64,000 nt of DNA. Origin: Nocardioides allogilvus. Its GTDB lineage: Bacteria > Actinomycetota > Actinomycetes > Propionibacteriales > Nocardioidaceae. The stretch spans positions 248,001-312,000 of the forward strand of contig NZ_PZYX01000003.1 of assembly GCF_003047285.1 (NCBI RefSeq), in the 5' to 3' direction. Below, piece by piece: positions 7,911 to 15,721 of this stretch. Below the pieces are notes generated by a model. The model was not told the DNA's origin, did not search any database, and worked only from the letters and a program-made list of their open reading frames with translations. Within the stretch, counting starts at the first letter, position 1, and every line of letters begins with the position of its first letter. The translations under genes were made by a program, and so were the position numbers.

Positions 7911-9428
7911 ATGTCTTTCGCCGACTTCGGCGTGCCCTCCATGCTCATCGACATCCTCGAGAAGCAGGGCATCACCACCCCCACTCCCATCCAGGCCGCG
8001 ACGCTCCCGGACTCCCTCGCGGGTCGCGACGTCCTCGGCCGGGGCCGCACCGGCTCCGGCAAGACCTACGCCTTCCTGCTGCCGCTGGTCGCGCGCCTCG
8101 ACGCCTCGAAGATGCCGGCCATGCCGCGCAAGCCGCGTGCGCTGATCCTCGCCCCGACGCGTGAGCTCGTGGGCCAGATCCACGCCGCGCTGAAGCCGAT
8201 GGCCGACGCCGCCGGCCTCTCCACGATCGTCGTCTACGGCGGCGTCAGCCAGGGCCCGCAGACCACCGGCCTGAAGAAGGGCATCGACATCGTTGTCGCC
8301 TGCCCGGGTCGCCTCGAGGACCTGATGCAGCAGAAGTACGCCGACCTGTCCGCCATCGAGGTCACCATCCTCGACGAGGCCGACCACATGGCCGACCTGG
8401 GCTTCCTGCCCGGCGTGCGCCGGATCATGGACAAGACGCCGCAGGACAGCCAGCGCCTGCTCTTCTCCGCCACGCTCGACAAGGCGATCGACGTCATCGT
8501 CAAGCGCTTCCTGACCAACCCCGTCACGCACGAGGCCGACTCGGCGCAGGCGACCGTCTCCACGATGTCGCACCACGTGCTGCACGTGAACCGCGACCAG
8601 CGCGTCCCGATCCTGGTCGACCTGACCAGCGCGCCGGGTCGCACGGTCGTGTTCACCCGCACCAAGCACGGTGCCAAGGCGCTGACCCGCCAGCTCAACA
8701 AGTCCGGTGTCCCGACCGTCGAGCTGCACGGCAACCTGTCGCAGAACGCGCGCACCCGCAACATGGAGGCCTTCCACTCCGGCAAGGCCGCGACCCTCGT
8801 CGCGACCGACATCGCCGCTCGTGGCATCCACGTCGACGACGTCGCGCTCGTGATCCACGCCGACCCGCCGGTCGAGCACAAGGCCTACCTGCACCGCTCC
8901 GGTCGTACGGCGCGTGCCGGCGCCGAGGGCACGGTCATCACCCTCATGACGGACGAGCAGGTGCGCGACGTGCGCGACCTGACCCGTCTCGCGGGCATCA
9001 AGCCCACCACCACGAAGGTGCACGGCCCCGGTCACCCGATGCTGGTCGAGCTCGCTCCCGGTGTGCGCAGCACGCCCGGCGGTCTCGTCCCCGACGTCGC
9101 CCCCTCCGGTGGCGGTTCGTCCAACGGCGCCAACGCCCAGCGCAAGCGCGCCCGCAGCACCGGCCAGACCAACGGCCAGTCGCGCCGGGGCAACCCGACC
9201 GGCGGCGCCACCGCGACCGGCGGTTCCGCCGGTTCCACGGGTGGCGGCCAGCGTCGTCGCTCCGGTGGCGGCCAGGGTGGCCAGGGTTCGACCGGCGGCT
9301 CGGCCGGCGGTTCGACCGGCGGCGGTCGCGGTCGTCGCAGCGGCGGCGGCGGTGGCGGCGGCAACCGGAGCCAGGGTGCCTCGACCAGCGGTCGCTCGCA
9401 CTCGGCTGCCGGCTTCTCCGGACGCTGA
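7911..9428 (+). CDS. DEAD-box ATP-dependent RNA helicase
   Basis: A 505-residue RNA helicase that remodels RNA or ribonucleoprotein complexes in the cytoplasm. All core motifs are visible: the Q region (FADFGVPSMLIDILEKQGITTPTPIQ), Walker A GRTGSGKT (45-52), DEAD (155-158), SAT near 195 and HRSGRTARAG in motif VI. From about residue 385 the protein becomes a disordered tail rich in Gly, Arg, Ser and Thr (GGQRRRSGGGQGGQGS), likely an RNA-binding tail as in RhlE- and CsdA-type helicases. The ATG at 7911 has an AAAGG site and begins exactly at the family N-terminus, although the frame stays open to 7647. Confidence 0.93.
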   Translation: MSFADFGVPSMLIDILEKQGITTPTPIQAATLPDSLAGRDVLGRGRTGSGKTYAFLLPLVARLDASKMPAMPRKPRALILAPTRELVGQIHAALKPMADAAGLSTIVVYGGVSQGPQTTGLKKGIDIVVACPGRLEDLMQQKYADLSAIEVTILDEADHMADLGFLPGVRRIMDKTPQDSQRLLFSATLDKAIDVIVKRFLTNPVTHEADSAQATVSTMSHHVLHVNRDQRVPILVDLTSAPGRTVVFTRTKHGAKALTRQLNKSGVPTVELHGNLSQNARTRNMEAFHSGKAATLVATDIAARGIHVDDVALVIHADPPVEHKAYLHRSGRTARAGAEGTVITLMTDEQVRDVRDLTRLAGIKPTTTKVHGPGHPMLVELAPGVRSTPGGLVPDVAPSGGGSSNGANAQRKRARSTGQTNGQSRRGNPTGGATATGGSAGSTGGGQRRRSGGGQGGQGSTGGSAGGSTGGGRGRRSGGGGGGGNRSQGASTSGRSHSAAGFSGR

Positions 9429-9464
9429 TCCCGCACTGATCGGTCGGCCCCCGGGCCGCCGCTC

Positions 9465-9526
9465 CACAGCACCGCACTGCGGTGGTGTTGCCACTCCTGC
9501 GGTGGCACACCACCGCTTTTGCGTCT
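9465..9526 (+). repeat. Dispersed GC-rich repeat with terminator hairpin, copy 1
   Basis: About 62 bp sharing CACCGCACTGCGG and CTCCTGCGGTGGCA, with the same spacing, with 21521-21581. Within it GCGGTGG-CACA-CCACCGC is followed by TTTT (to about 9520), a good intrinsic terminator for the helicase gene. A first stem CACCGC-ACT-GCGGTG lies just before it. Confidence 0.7.
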
Positions 9527-9595
9527 CCGGGGCCGCACTGCGGTCGAGGGGGCGGAGCCGGAGTGGACGTGCGGACCCGGTATCTGGCCGGGTCC

Positions 9596-9601
9596 TAGGG
9601 T
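9596..9601 (+). promoter_or_regulatory. Leaderless -10 box of the CPBP gene
   Basis: TAGGGT, seven bases before the ATG at 9609. This supports the ATG over the in-frame GTG at 9600, which would overlap the -10 box. Confidence 0.5.
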
Positions 9602-9608
9602 GAGCAGC

Positions 9609-10295
9609 ATGCTCGACTGGCTGCGCCGATCCCTGTGGACCGTGGTGCCGCGCGACCAGCGCGACACCACCGAGGCCCTGCGTCGACGTCAGGTCGTGAC
9701 CGTCGTCGTGGTGCTGGTCGGGGCGGCCGTGCTCGGCTGGTCGCTGCGCATCGAGCCCGGCAGCGACCTGTTCTATGCCGGCACGGCCCTGCTCGCGCTC
9801 GTCTGGGCGATCGGGGCCGTCCTCAGCGGCCGCCTCCACCTCGGTCGCATCCCCCGCGACGCGACGCACGCGCGACCGGTCGTCGCGCCGGTGCTGCTCG
9901 GGCTGCTGCTGGCGGCGGTCTTCGTGGTCGGCGGCCTCGTCGTCCGCGAGATCGAGTGGCTCGACCGGCAAGTCCGCTCGGTGCTCGACTTCGCCGACCA
10001 GGGCTCGCTCCCGCTGCTGCTGGTGATCACCGTCGTCAACGGCGTCGCCGAGGAGCTCTTCTTCCGTGGCGCCGCCTATGCCGCGATCCCGCGCCACCCT
10101 GTCGTGTGGACGACCGTGGCCTACTTCGTCGCCACGCTCGCGACCGGCAACATCATGCTGGCCTTCGCCGCCGTCCTGCTCGGTGCCGTGTGCGGCCTGC
10201 AACGACGCGCGAGCGGCGGCGTGCTCGCGCCGATCCTCACGCACGTCACCTGGTCGGTGGCGATGCTGTTCGCGCTACCCGCGATCTTCGGCTGA
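9609..10295 (+). CDS. CPBP family intramembrane metalloprotease (Abi)
   Basis: A 228-residue membrane protein with about six transmembrane helices and the CPBP/Abi motifs: EExxxR at Glu148-Glu149-Arg153 (NGVAEELFFRGA) and the second motif with His212 (GGVLAPILTHVTWS). These residues bind metal and cleave within the membrane in the Rce1-like family. In bacteria such proteins process peptides or give self-immunity; the substrate here is unknown. The 3' end overlaps the convergent NAD(P)-binding gene by 21 bases. Confidence 0.85.
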   Translation: MLDWLRRSLWTVVPRDQRDTTEALRRRQVVTVVVVLVGAAVLGWSLRIEPGSDLFYAGTALLALVWAIGAVLSGRLHLGRIPRDATHARPVVAPVLLGLLLAAVFVVGGLVVREIEWLDRQVRSVLDFADQGSLPLLLVITVVNGVAEELFFRGAAYAAIPRHPVVWTTVAYFVATLATGNIMLAFAAVLLGAVCGLQRRASGGVLAPILTHVTWSVAMLFALPAIFG

Positions 10296-11189
10296 GCTCG
10301 GGCGAGCCTGACGATCGGCCAGCGCGCGCCGTACGGACTGCTCGTAGGTCAACGGGTCGCCGGGGACCAGGTCGCGGATCGAGGTGTCGCGCACGATCAC
10401 CTCGGTCGACATCGAGTCGATGAGGTTGCGCCCGGTCGTGGCGTCGACGTCGGTGACGAGCGCGAGCCAGTAGGACGAGAGCCGCGGGGTCAGCACCGGC
10501 ACCGTGACGATCGGGATGCGCCGGCCGCCGGCCACCTCGGAGGCGACCTGCATCATCTCGAGGTAGGTCAGCTGCTCGGGGCCGCCGATCTCGAAGACCC
10601 GGCCGAGTGCGGCCGGCTCGTCGACGACGCCGACGAGGTAGCGCACCACGTCGTCGATCGCGATCGGCTGGGACAACGTGTGCACCCACTTCGGCACGAC
10701 CATCGCGGGCAGGTTCTTGACGAGCTGGCGGGTGATCTCCCACGAGATGCCGCCGTCGCCGACGACGATCGCGGCCCGCAGCGTCGTGACCGGGACGCCG
10801 TCGGTGCCGAGCAGGCCCTCCACCTCCCGGCGCGAGCGCAGGTGGGCGGAGAGGTGCTCGTCGTCGGCGCCGAGCCCGCCGAGGTAGACGATCTGGCGCA
10901 CGCCGGCGTCAGCCGCGGCGCGGCTGAAGTTGCGCGCGGCCTGGGCGTCCTTGCGCTCGAAGTCGGGGTCGTCGAGCGAGTGCACGAGATAGATCGCGAC
11001 GTCCGCGCCCGCCAGCGCCTCGGCGAGCGACGCCGGATCGTCGACGTCGGCGCCCACGGGCTCGCCGGTACCGGCGTAGTCCTCGGGCCGGCGCGTCATC
11101 GCGCGCACCGTGTGGCCGGCGTCGGTCAGGGCGGGGACCACCCGTCGACCGACGAAGCCGGTCGCACCGGTCACAAGGACTGTCGTCAT
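10275..11189 (-). CDS. NAD(P)-binding protein (atypical SDR, NmrA-like)
   Basis: A 304-residue Rossmann protein with TGATGFVGRR at residues 7-16, the nucleotide-binding glycine motif. The middle YLGGLG and the C-terminal QPIAIDDVVRYLVG are typical of the NmrA / complex-I-NDUFA9-like atypical short-chain dehydrogenases. No Tyr-x-x-x-Lys catalytic pair is evident, so it may be a redox sensor or an isomerase/reductase of unknown substrate. It is transcribed alone, convergent with the CPBP gene. Confidence 0.82.
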   Translation of the reverse strand: MTTVLVTGATGFVGRRVVPALTDAGHTVRAMTRRPEDYAGTGEPVGADVDDPASLAEALAGADVAIYLVHSLDDPDFERKDAQAARNFSRAAADAGVRQIVYLGGLGADDEHLSAHLRSRREVEGLLGTDGVPVTTLRAAIVVGDGGISWEITRQLVKNLPAMVVPKWVHTLSQPIAIDDVVRYLVGVVDEPAALGRVFEIGGPEQLTYLEMMQVASEVAGGRRIPIVTVPVLTPRLSSYWLALVTDVDATTGRNLIDSMSTEVIVRDTSIRDLVPGDPLTYEQSVRRALADRQARPSSAEDRG

Positions 11190-11227
11190 GCCGGTCAGCC
11201 TCGCACGGCGGCGGGAATGGATGCGGG

Positions 11228-11256
11228 ATGACAGTGGTTAAACCTTCAACTATCAT
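11228..11256 (+). promoter_or_regulatory. Promoter and palindromic operator of the VOC-hydrolase operon
   Basis: -35 ATGACA (11228-11233), 17-bp spacer, -10 TATCAT (11251-11256). The spacer holds the dyad GTTAAACCTTCAAC (11237-11250; GTTxAA-CC-TTxAAC), which looks like a MarR- or TetR-type operator. The regulator gene is not adjacent. Confidence 0.6.
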
Positions 11257-11281
11257 GGTCCCGAACGAAAGCGAGAGCACC

Positions 11282-11788
11282 ATGCCCATCCCCGCGGTCC
11301 GGCTCAACCACGCCGTCCTCTTCGTCGCCGACCTCCAGCGCTCGATCGACTTCTACACCTCGGTCTTCGACATGGAGGTCGCAGCCACGGAGCCCCGTGC
11401 CCATGCGGCCTTCCTGCGCCTCACGCACGGCGGCAACCACCACGACCTCGGCCTGTTCGGCATCGGCGCCGACCAGGTCAAGCGGCCGGGGATCGGGCTC
11501 TACCACCTCGCCTGGCAGGTCGACACGATCGAGCAGCTCGAGCTGGCGCGGCTCAGCCTTGCCAACCACGACGCCTACACGGGTGAGTCCAGCCACGGCG
11601 CCACCAAGAGCGTCTACGGCAAGGACCCGGACGGCAACGAGTTCGAGGTGATGTGGATGCTGCCGCGCGAGGACTGGGGCCGCTTCGAGCACGAGGCCCC
11701 GGTCGAGCGGCTCGACCTCGCCGCCGAGGTCCGCGCCTGGGCGGGCGTCCGCACCGCAGCCGACAACATTCCGGTCGTGGCCCGATGA
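11282..11788 (+). CDS. VOC family ring-cleavage dioxygenase-like protein
   Basis: A 168-residue vicinal-oxygen-chelate protein. The metal triad is His10 (RLNHAVLFV), His75 (GLYHLAWQV) and Glu122 (GNEFEVMWM), as in catechol 2,3-dioxygenase-type enzymes and MhqO-like hydroquinone dioxygenases. The C-terminal 30 residues extend beyond the core. It is first in an operon with an MhqD-like hydrolase and a hydratase of the meta-cleavage type, so it probably opens an aromatic or hydroquinone ring. The ATG at 11282 has a GAGAG site and matches the family start. Confidence 0.82.
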   Translation: MPIPAVRLNHAVLFVADLQRSIDFYTSVFDMEVAATEPRAHAAFLRLTHGGNHHDLGLFGIGADQVKRPGIGLYHLAWQVDTIEQLELARLSLANHDAYTGESSHGATKSVYGKDPDGNEFEVMWMLPREDWGRFEHEAPVERLDLAAEVRAWAGVRTAADNIPVVAR

Positions 11789-12948
11789 CCGCCTTCGCCG
11801 ACCCCGTGGTCGCCTGGGCCGCCGGTCAGGACGACCCGTCCCGCCCGCTGGTCGTGCTGCTGCACGGTCGCGGTTCGAGCGAGACCGACATCATCGGGCT
11901 CGCCGGCCACCTGCCGGAGGGTCCGTCGTACGCCGCTGTGCGCGCGCCCATCGGCGAGGGCGGCGGCTATGCGTGGTTCGCCAACCGCGGCATCGGCCGC
12001 CCGGTCGCGGAGAGCCTGGCCGAGACCATGGCGTGGTTCCGCGGCTGGCTCGACTCGGTCGCCCCCGCCGGCCGGCCCGTGGTCCTCGCGGGCTTCAGTG
12101 GCGGAGCCGCCTTCGCCGGCGGACTCGTCCTCGCCGATCCTGCGCGGTACGCCGCTGCCGCGATCCTCTACGGCACGCTGCCCTTCGAGGATGCCGGCGT
12201 CCCGGTCGAGCCGGGCCGCCTGACCGGGCTGCCGGTCTTCGTCGCCCAGGGCGACCAGGACCACGTCATCCCCGCCGAGCTGCTGGCTCGCACCTGGTCC
12301 TACCTGCTCGGCGCCTCGGGCGCGGCCGCGTCCGCCCGGCGCGACCCGGGTGGCCACGGCCTCACCCAGGGCACGGCCGCCGAGCTCGCCGAGTGGCTCA
12401 CGCACCGCCTGGCCTGGCTGGCCCGGCGCGGGGCGGAGCCCGTCGGCCTGGCCGCGCAGCCCGTGTCGTGGCCGACCCTGGCCGGCGGCACGCTCCCCGC
12501 CCGGACCGGGGAGCGGCCGCAGGTGCACTTCCGCATCCCCCAGGCCCAGCTCACCGACAACTCTCCCGCGCACCTGCAGGAGGCCCTGTTCGAGCGGATC
12601 TCCGCACTCGGCGGCATCACGAGCGGGCAGTCGATGATCTCGGTCCCCGGCGCCCGCGGCTTCGTCGCACCCGCCGCCGACGGCCCCGACGACGCCTTCC
12701 TGGTCGCCGAGGTCAAGGAGTTCGCCCACCTGCACCCTGCGCACGACGGGTCGCTCCACCTCGCGCTGCCCCTCGACCTGGCCGGCGACGCGATCGCCCA
12801 GGGCTGGGCGCAGTCGCACATGTGGGCGGGCGTGCGCCTCTCGCCCGGGTTCCTCATGGTCTACGGCCCCCGCGACGACGCGGAGCTCGAGGTCGTGGCC
12901 GGCATCGTCGAGGCGTCCTACAGCTACGCGCGCGGCGAGCTCGGATGA
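11785..12948 (+). CDS. Phospholipase/carboxylesterase fused to a luciferase-like (DUF5519) domain
   Basis: Two domains in 387 residues. Residues about 1-215 form an alpha/beta hydrolase of the phospholipase/carboxylesterase (MhqD-like) type, with oxyanion region LLHGRGSSETD, Ser105 in GFSGG, Asp159 in GDQDH and His191 in GGHGL. Residues about 240-387 resemble the luciferase-like DUF5519 domain (EVKEFAHLHPAHDGSLHLALP), whose function is unknown. The start ATG overlaps the upstream stop (ATGA). The hydrolase may split the ring-opened product made by the VOC enzyme; what the extra domain does is unclear. Confidence 0.82.
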   Translation: MTAFADPVVAWAAGQDDPSRPLVVLLHGRGSSETDIIGLAGHLPEGPSYAAVRAPIGEGGGYAWFANRGIGRPVAESLAETMAWFRGWLDSVAPAGRPVVLAGFSGGAAFAGGLVLADPARYAAAAILYGTLPFEDAGVPVEPGRLTGLPVFVAQGDQDHVIPAELLARTWSYLLGASGAAASARRDPGGHGLTQGTAAELAEWLTHRLAWLARRGAEPVGLAAQPVSWPTLAGGTLPARTGERPQVHFRIPQAQLTDNSPAHLQEALFERISALGGITSGQSMISVPGARGFVAPAADGPDDAFLVAEVKEFAHLHPAHDGSLHLALPLDLAGDAIAQGWAQSHMWAGVRLSPGFLMVYGPRDDAELEVVAGIVEASYSYARGELG

Positions 12949-13703
12949 GCCTCGATCCGCACGAGGCCGCGGCGCTCCTCGCTGCTGCGCGCGGCGATCG
13001 CCGTACCCTCCAGCGTTTCAGCGACACCCTCGACGGGGTGGACGAGGCGTGGGGCCACGCCGTCCAGGACGCCGACCGCGTCGCGCGGACGGCCGCGGGG
13101 GAGCGTGTCGTCGGCGCCAAGCTCGGCCTCACCAGTGCGGCCAAGCAGCAGACCATGGGCGTGCACCAGCCCATCGTCGGCTTCCTGACCGACGCGATGG
13201 CCGGCGACGTGCTGGACCTCGCGAGCCTCGGGCAGCCGCGCGTCGAGCCCGAGATCGCCTTCCGGCTCGGCGCCGTGCTCGATCGCGCGATCACACCTGA
13301 CGAGGTGGCGGACGTCGTGGACGGTGTCGCCGTCGCGCTCGAGGTCATCGACTCGCGCTGGACGGGCTACCGCTTCCGGCTCGGCGACGTGCTGGCGGAC
13401 AACACCAGTGCGGCCGGCTTCGTGGTCGGGGAGTGGGCGCCGCTGCGCGACGTCCGCGGCGCGGAGGCGCGCTGGTTCGTCGACGGCGAGCTCGTCGCGA
13501 CCACGTCTCCGGCCGCGATCCTCGGCGACCCGGTCCTGGCCCTGGTCCACCTCTCCGAGCACCTGGCGGCACGCGGTGAGAGCCTGCCGGCGGGCGCGCT
13601 CGTGCTCGCCGGTGCCATGACCGACGCGGTGCCGGTCGCCGGCCACTCGTCGTTCCGGGTCGAGGTCGGCGGCCTGGGGGCGGCGTCGCTGTCGGTGACC
13701 TGA
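12945..13703 (+). CDS. 2-keto-4-pentenoate hydratase / 4-oxalocrotonate decarboxylase family
   Basis: A 252-residue member of the MhpD/NahK side of the fumarylacetoacetase-hydrolase superfamily. Metal-binding acidic residues appear in VEPEIAFRLG (about 100) and VALEVIDSRW (about 132). Such enzymes hydrate 2-hydroxypenta-2,4-dienoate or decarboxylate 4-oxalocrotonate after meta-cleavage of aromatic rings. It overlaps the hydrolase gene by four bases (ATGA). Together with the VOC dioxygenase and the hydrolase it makes a short aromatic ring-fission set without aldolase or dehydrogenase genes nearby. Confidence 0.85.
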   Translation: MSLDPHEAAALLAAARGDRRTLQRFSDTLDGVDEAWGHAVQDADRVARTAAGERVVGAKLGLTSAAKQQTMGVHQPIVGFLTDAMAGDVLDLASLGQPRVEPEIAFRLGAVLDRAITPDEVADVVDGVAVALEVIDSRWTGYRFRLGDVLADNTSAAGFVVGEWAPLRDVRGAEARWFVDGELVATTSPAAILGDPVLALVHLSEHLAARGESLPAGALVLAGAMTDAVPVAGHSSFRVEVGGLGAASLSVT

Positions 13704-13713
13704 GGACTCGGGT

Positions 13714-15012
13714 TCAGCGGCCGGCAGCGCGGCGAGCGTCCAGCCGCGTCATGGCCGGCGTCGCGGTGACCCCGTGCAGGAGCACGGAGACGACCACGGT
13801 GAAGGCCACCGTCGACCACAGCCACGACTCGCCCGGCACGTCGTGGTGGCTGGTCGCGTAGGCAAGGTAGAAGAGCGAACCCACGCCGCGGACGCCGAAG
13901 AACGCCACCGCCAGTCGCTCGCCCCGGCTCAGCCCGCCGACGAGCCGCTCTGCTCGCGGGAGCGTGGAGAGTGCGGCGTACCCGGCCAGTGGCCGCACCA
14001 CCAGCACGAGAGCGAGGGCCAGCGCCACCCCACGCCAGTCCAGGTGTGCCAGCAGCCCGCGAGTCATCGCCATGCCGAGGACGAGCAGCACCAGCAAGGT
14101 GATGAGGCGTTCGAGCCGCTCGACCAGGGCGTGCATCTCCCGCTGGTAGGAGTGTCGCCGCTCGGCTGCGCGCAGGTTCATCGCGCACGCGAAGACGGCC
14201 AGGAACCCGTAGCCCCCGAGGAGCTCCGCGGCGCCGTACGTCGCCAGCAGCCCGGCCAGAGCCAGCAGTGGCTCGCCGTGGTCGGCCAGCCGGAGGCTGT
14301 CCGTGCGGGCCCGGAAGGCCTGACGGCCCAGAAGCCACCCGGCCACGAGGCCGACCAGAACGCCGAGGACGATCTTGCCGACGACGTACCAGCCCAGCCA
14401 GGTGCCGGCATCGAGGACTGCGAAGCCCCCCGCCAGCAGCAGCAGCGCGAGGTGGACGAACGGGAACGCCAGCCCGTCATTGAGGCCCGCTTCGGCCGTC
14501 AGCGAGAACCGGATGTCGTCGTCGGGATCTTCAGCGTCGCCGATGTCCTCGGTGAGCGGCTCACCCACCTGCACGTCCGAGGCGAGCACTGGGTCGGTCG
14601 GTGCCAGCACGGCACCGAGCAGCAGCGCGACGGCCGGCGCCAGGCCCGCGACCCACCACCCGATCAGTGCGACGCCAAGGACCGTGGCGGGCATCGTGAC
14701 AGCGAGGAGCCGCCAGACCGGGGACCAGGTGCGCCATGACGTCCTCGAGCGCAGGTCGAGCGCGCGGTCGATCGCCAGGCCGACGCCCATCAGTGACACC
14801 AGGACGCAGAGCTCGGTGACGTGCAGGATGACCGTCCGGTTGGCCTCCGGCTCCAGGCTCACCCCGTCCGGCAGCGGCAGCAGCCCGATCAGCATGCCGA
14901 CCGCGACGAGCACCATCGGGGGCGACAGGGCGATGCGCCGGGTCGCCTGCGGCAGGACGATCGCGAGCAGCAGCGCGAGGCCGAGGATGAGGTAGACGGC
15001 GGCGCCGGTCAT
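13714..15012 (-). CDS. Cation/proton antiporter, CPA1 (NhaP) type
   Basis: A 432-residue protein with about twelve hydrophobic helices. Motifs of Na+/H+ or K+/H+ antiporters are present: LGAVLAPTDPVLASDVQVG (about 135-155) and EAGLNDGLAFPFV (about 174-186), which carries the Asn-Asp transport pair. It exchanges monovalent cations for protons across the cell membrane. It overlaps the upstream MerR gene (ATGA), so the two are co-transcribed. Whether the MerR protein responds to lipids, ions or both is unknown. Confidence 0.88.
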   Translation of the reverse strand: MTGAAVYLILGLALLLAIVLPQATRRIALSPPMVLVAVGMLIGLLPLPDGVSLEPEANRTVILHVTELCVLVSLMGVGLAIDRALDLRSRTSWRTWSPVWRLLAVTMPATVLGVALIGWWVAGLAPAVALLLGAVLAPTDPVLASDVQVGEPLTEDIGDAEDPDDDIRFSLTAEAGLNDGLAFPFVHLALLLLAGGFAVLDAGTWLGWYVVGKIVLGVLVGLVAGWLLGRQAFRARTDSLRLADHGEPLLALAGLLATYGAAELLGGYGFLAVFACAMNLRAAERRHSYQREMHALVERLERLITLLVLLVLGMAMTRGLLAHLDWRGVALALALVLVVRPLAGYAALSTLPRAERLVGGLSRGERLAVAFFGVRGVGSLFYLAYATSHHDVPGESWLWSTVAFTVVVSVLLHGVTATPAMTRLDARRAAGR

Positions 15013-15623
15013 CAGGTGCGCTGGGCCGATCCCCGGCGCTCGTAGGAGTCGGCGCTCGCGTCCATCGCCTGCTCGTAGGCGCTCACCAGGCCCGCGATGG
15101 TCAGCGGCTTGAGCCGGTGGACCAGCTCGCGCAGGGTCTCCACGTCTCCGCCGGCGTCGCGCACGGCCGGCCAGACGTGGCGGCGCACGATCTCGGAGAG
15201 CTCGTCGGCGACCTGCTGGCCGTGGCGGGCATAGACCTCGGCGACCGCCTCCGCAGCGGAGGTGGGTACGCCGATGCCGACGAGTCCGTCATGGACGTCG
15301 ACGTCGCTCTCGCCGGTCACCGGGGCGAGCAGCGAGAGGTGCAGCGCGATGTCGGACGGTGTCGCGTCCTCGGGGATGCGATCGACGTAGCCCTTGATCG
15401 CGGAGAGGGTGAAGCCGTGGTTCTGCAGCTCGCGGACGAGCTCGAGCCGGGCGACGTGGTCGGCGGTGTAGTAGCCCGAGCGACCGCGGCGCAGCGGCGG
15501 TGGCACGAGCCGCTTGCTGGTGTAGAAGCGGATGTTGCGCACGCTGATGCCGACCCGCTCGGTCAGCTCGTCGAGCGTGAGCAGCAGCGGCTGCTGGAGC
15601 TCGTCGAATGCTGCGGGTGCCAT
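15012..15623 (-). CDS. MerR family transcriptional regulator
   Basis: A 203-residue MerR-type activator. The winged HTH (LTLDELTERVGISVRNIRFYTSKRLVPPPLRRGRSGYY, about 15-52) is followed by the helix ARLELVRELQNHGFTLSAIKGYVD and a longer effector domain without metal-site cysteines. The ATG at 15623 has a strong GGAGGAGG site. It is divergent from fadA. The fadA promoter has a 19-bp spacer with a perfect dyad, the classic MerR arrangement, and the same site recurs before the racemase gene. An acyl-CoA-type ligand is inferred. Confidence 0.9.
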   Translation of the reverse strand: MAPAAFDELQQPLLLTLDELTERVGISVRNIRFYTSKRLVPPPLRRGRSGYYTADHVARLELVRELQNHGFTLSAIKGYVDRIPEDATPSDIALHLSLLAPVTGESDVDVHDGLVGIGVPTSAAEAVAEVYARHGQQVADELSEIVRRHVWPAVRDAGGDVETLRELVHRLKPLTIAGLVSAYEQAMDASADSYERRGSAQRT

Positions 15624-15684
15624 GCGGCGTACCTCCTCCGGACCTGGTCGTGGGTGCCGATCGTAGTGAATCAGGCCACACCCC

Positions 15685-15715
15685 TTGACCATTGTGACAG
15701 TAATGGTGTCACAAT
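15685..15715 (+). promoter_or_regulatory. fadA promoter with MerR-type dyad in a 19-bp spacer
   Basis: -35 TTGACC (15685-15690), 19-bp spacer, -10 CACAAT (15710-15715), then six bases to the ATG at 15722 with no ribosome binding site. The dyad TTGTGACA-N7-TGTCACAA (15692-15714) is perfect. Over-long 19-20 bp spacers with a central dyad are the hallmark of MerR-activated promoters. Confidence 0.75.
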
Positions 15716-15721
15716 CACTGC

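Noticed and set aside
9061..9428. Tandem DNA repeat at the helicase 3' end
   Set aside because: The GGC/GGT-rich repeats encode the Gly/Arg/Ser tail common in RNA helicases and need no separate explanation.
7836..10244. An 802-residue minus-strand frame opposite the helicase and CPBP genes
   Set aside because: No recognisable motif, and it covers two clear plus-strand genes. Antisense shadow.
11653..11784. Longer N-terminus for the hydrolase gene
   Set aside because: The extra residues fall inside the VOC gene and have shadow-like composition; the ATG at 11785 overlaps the VOC stop as in a coupled operon.
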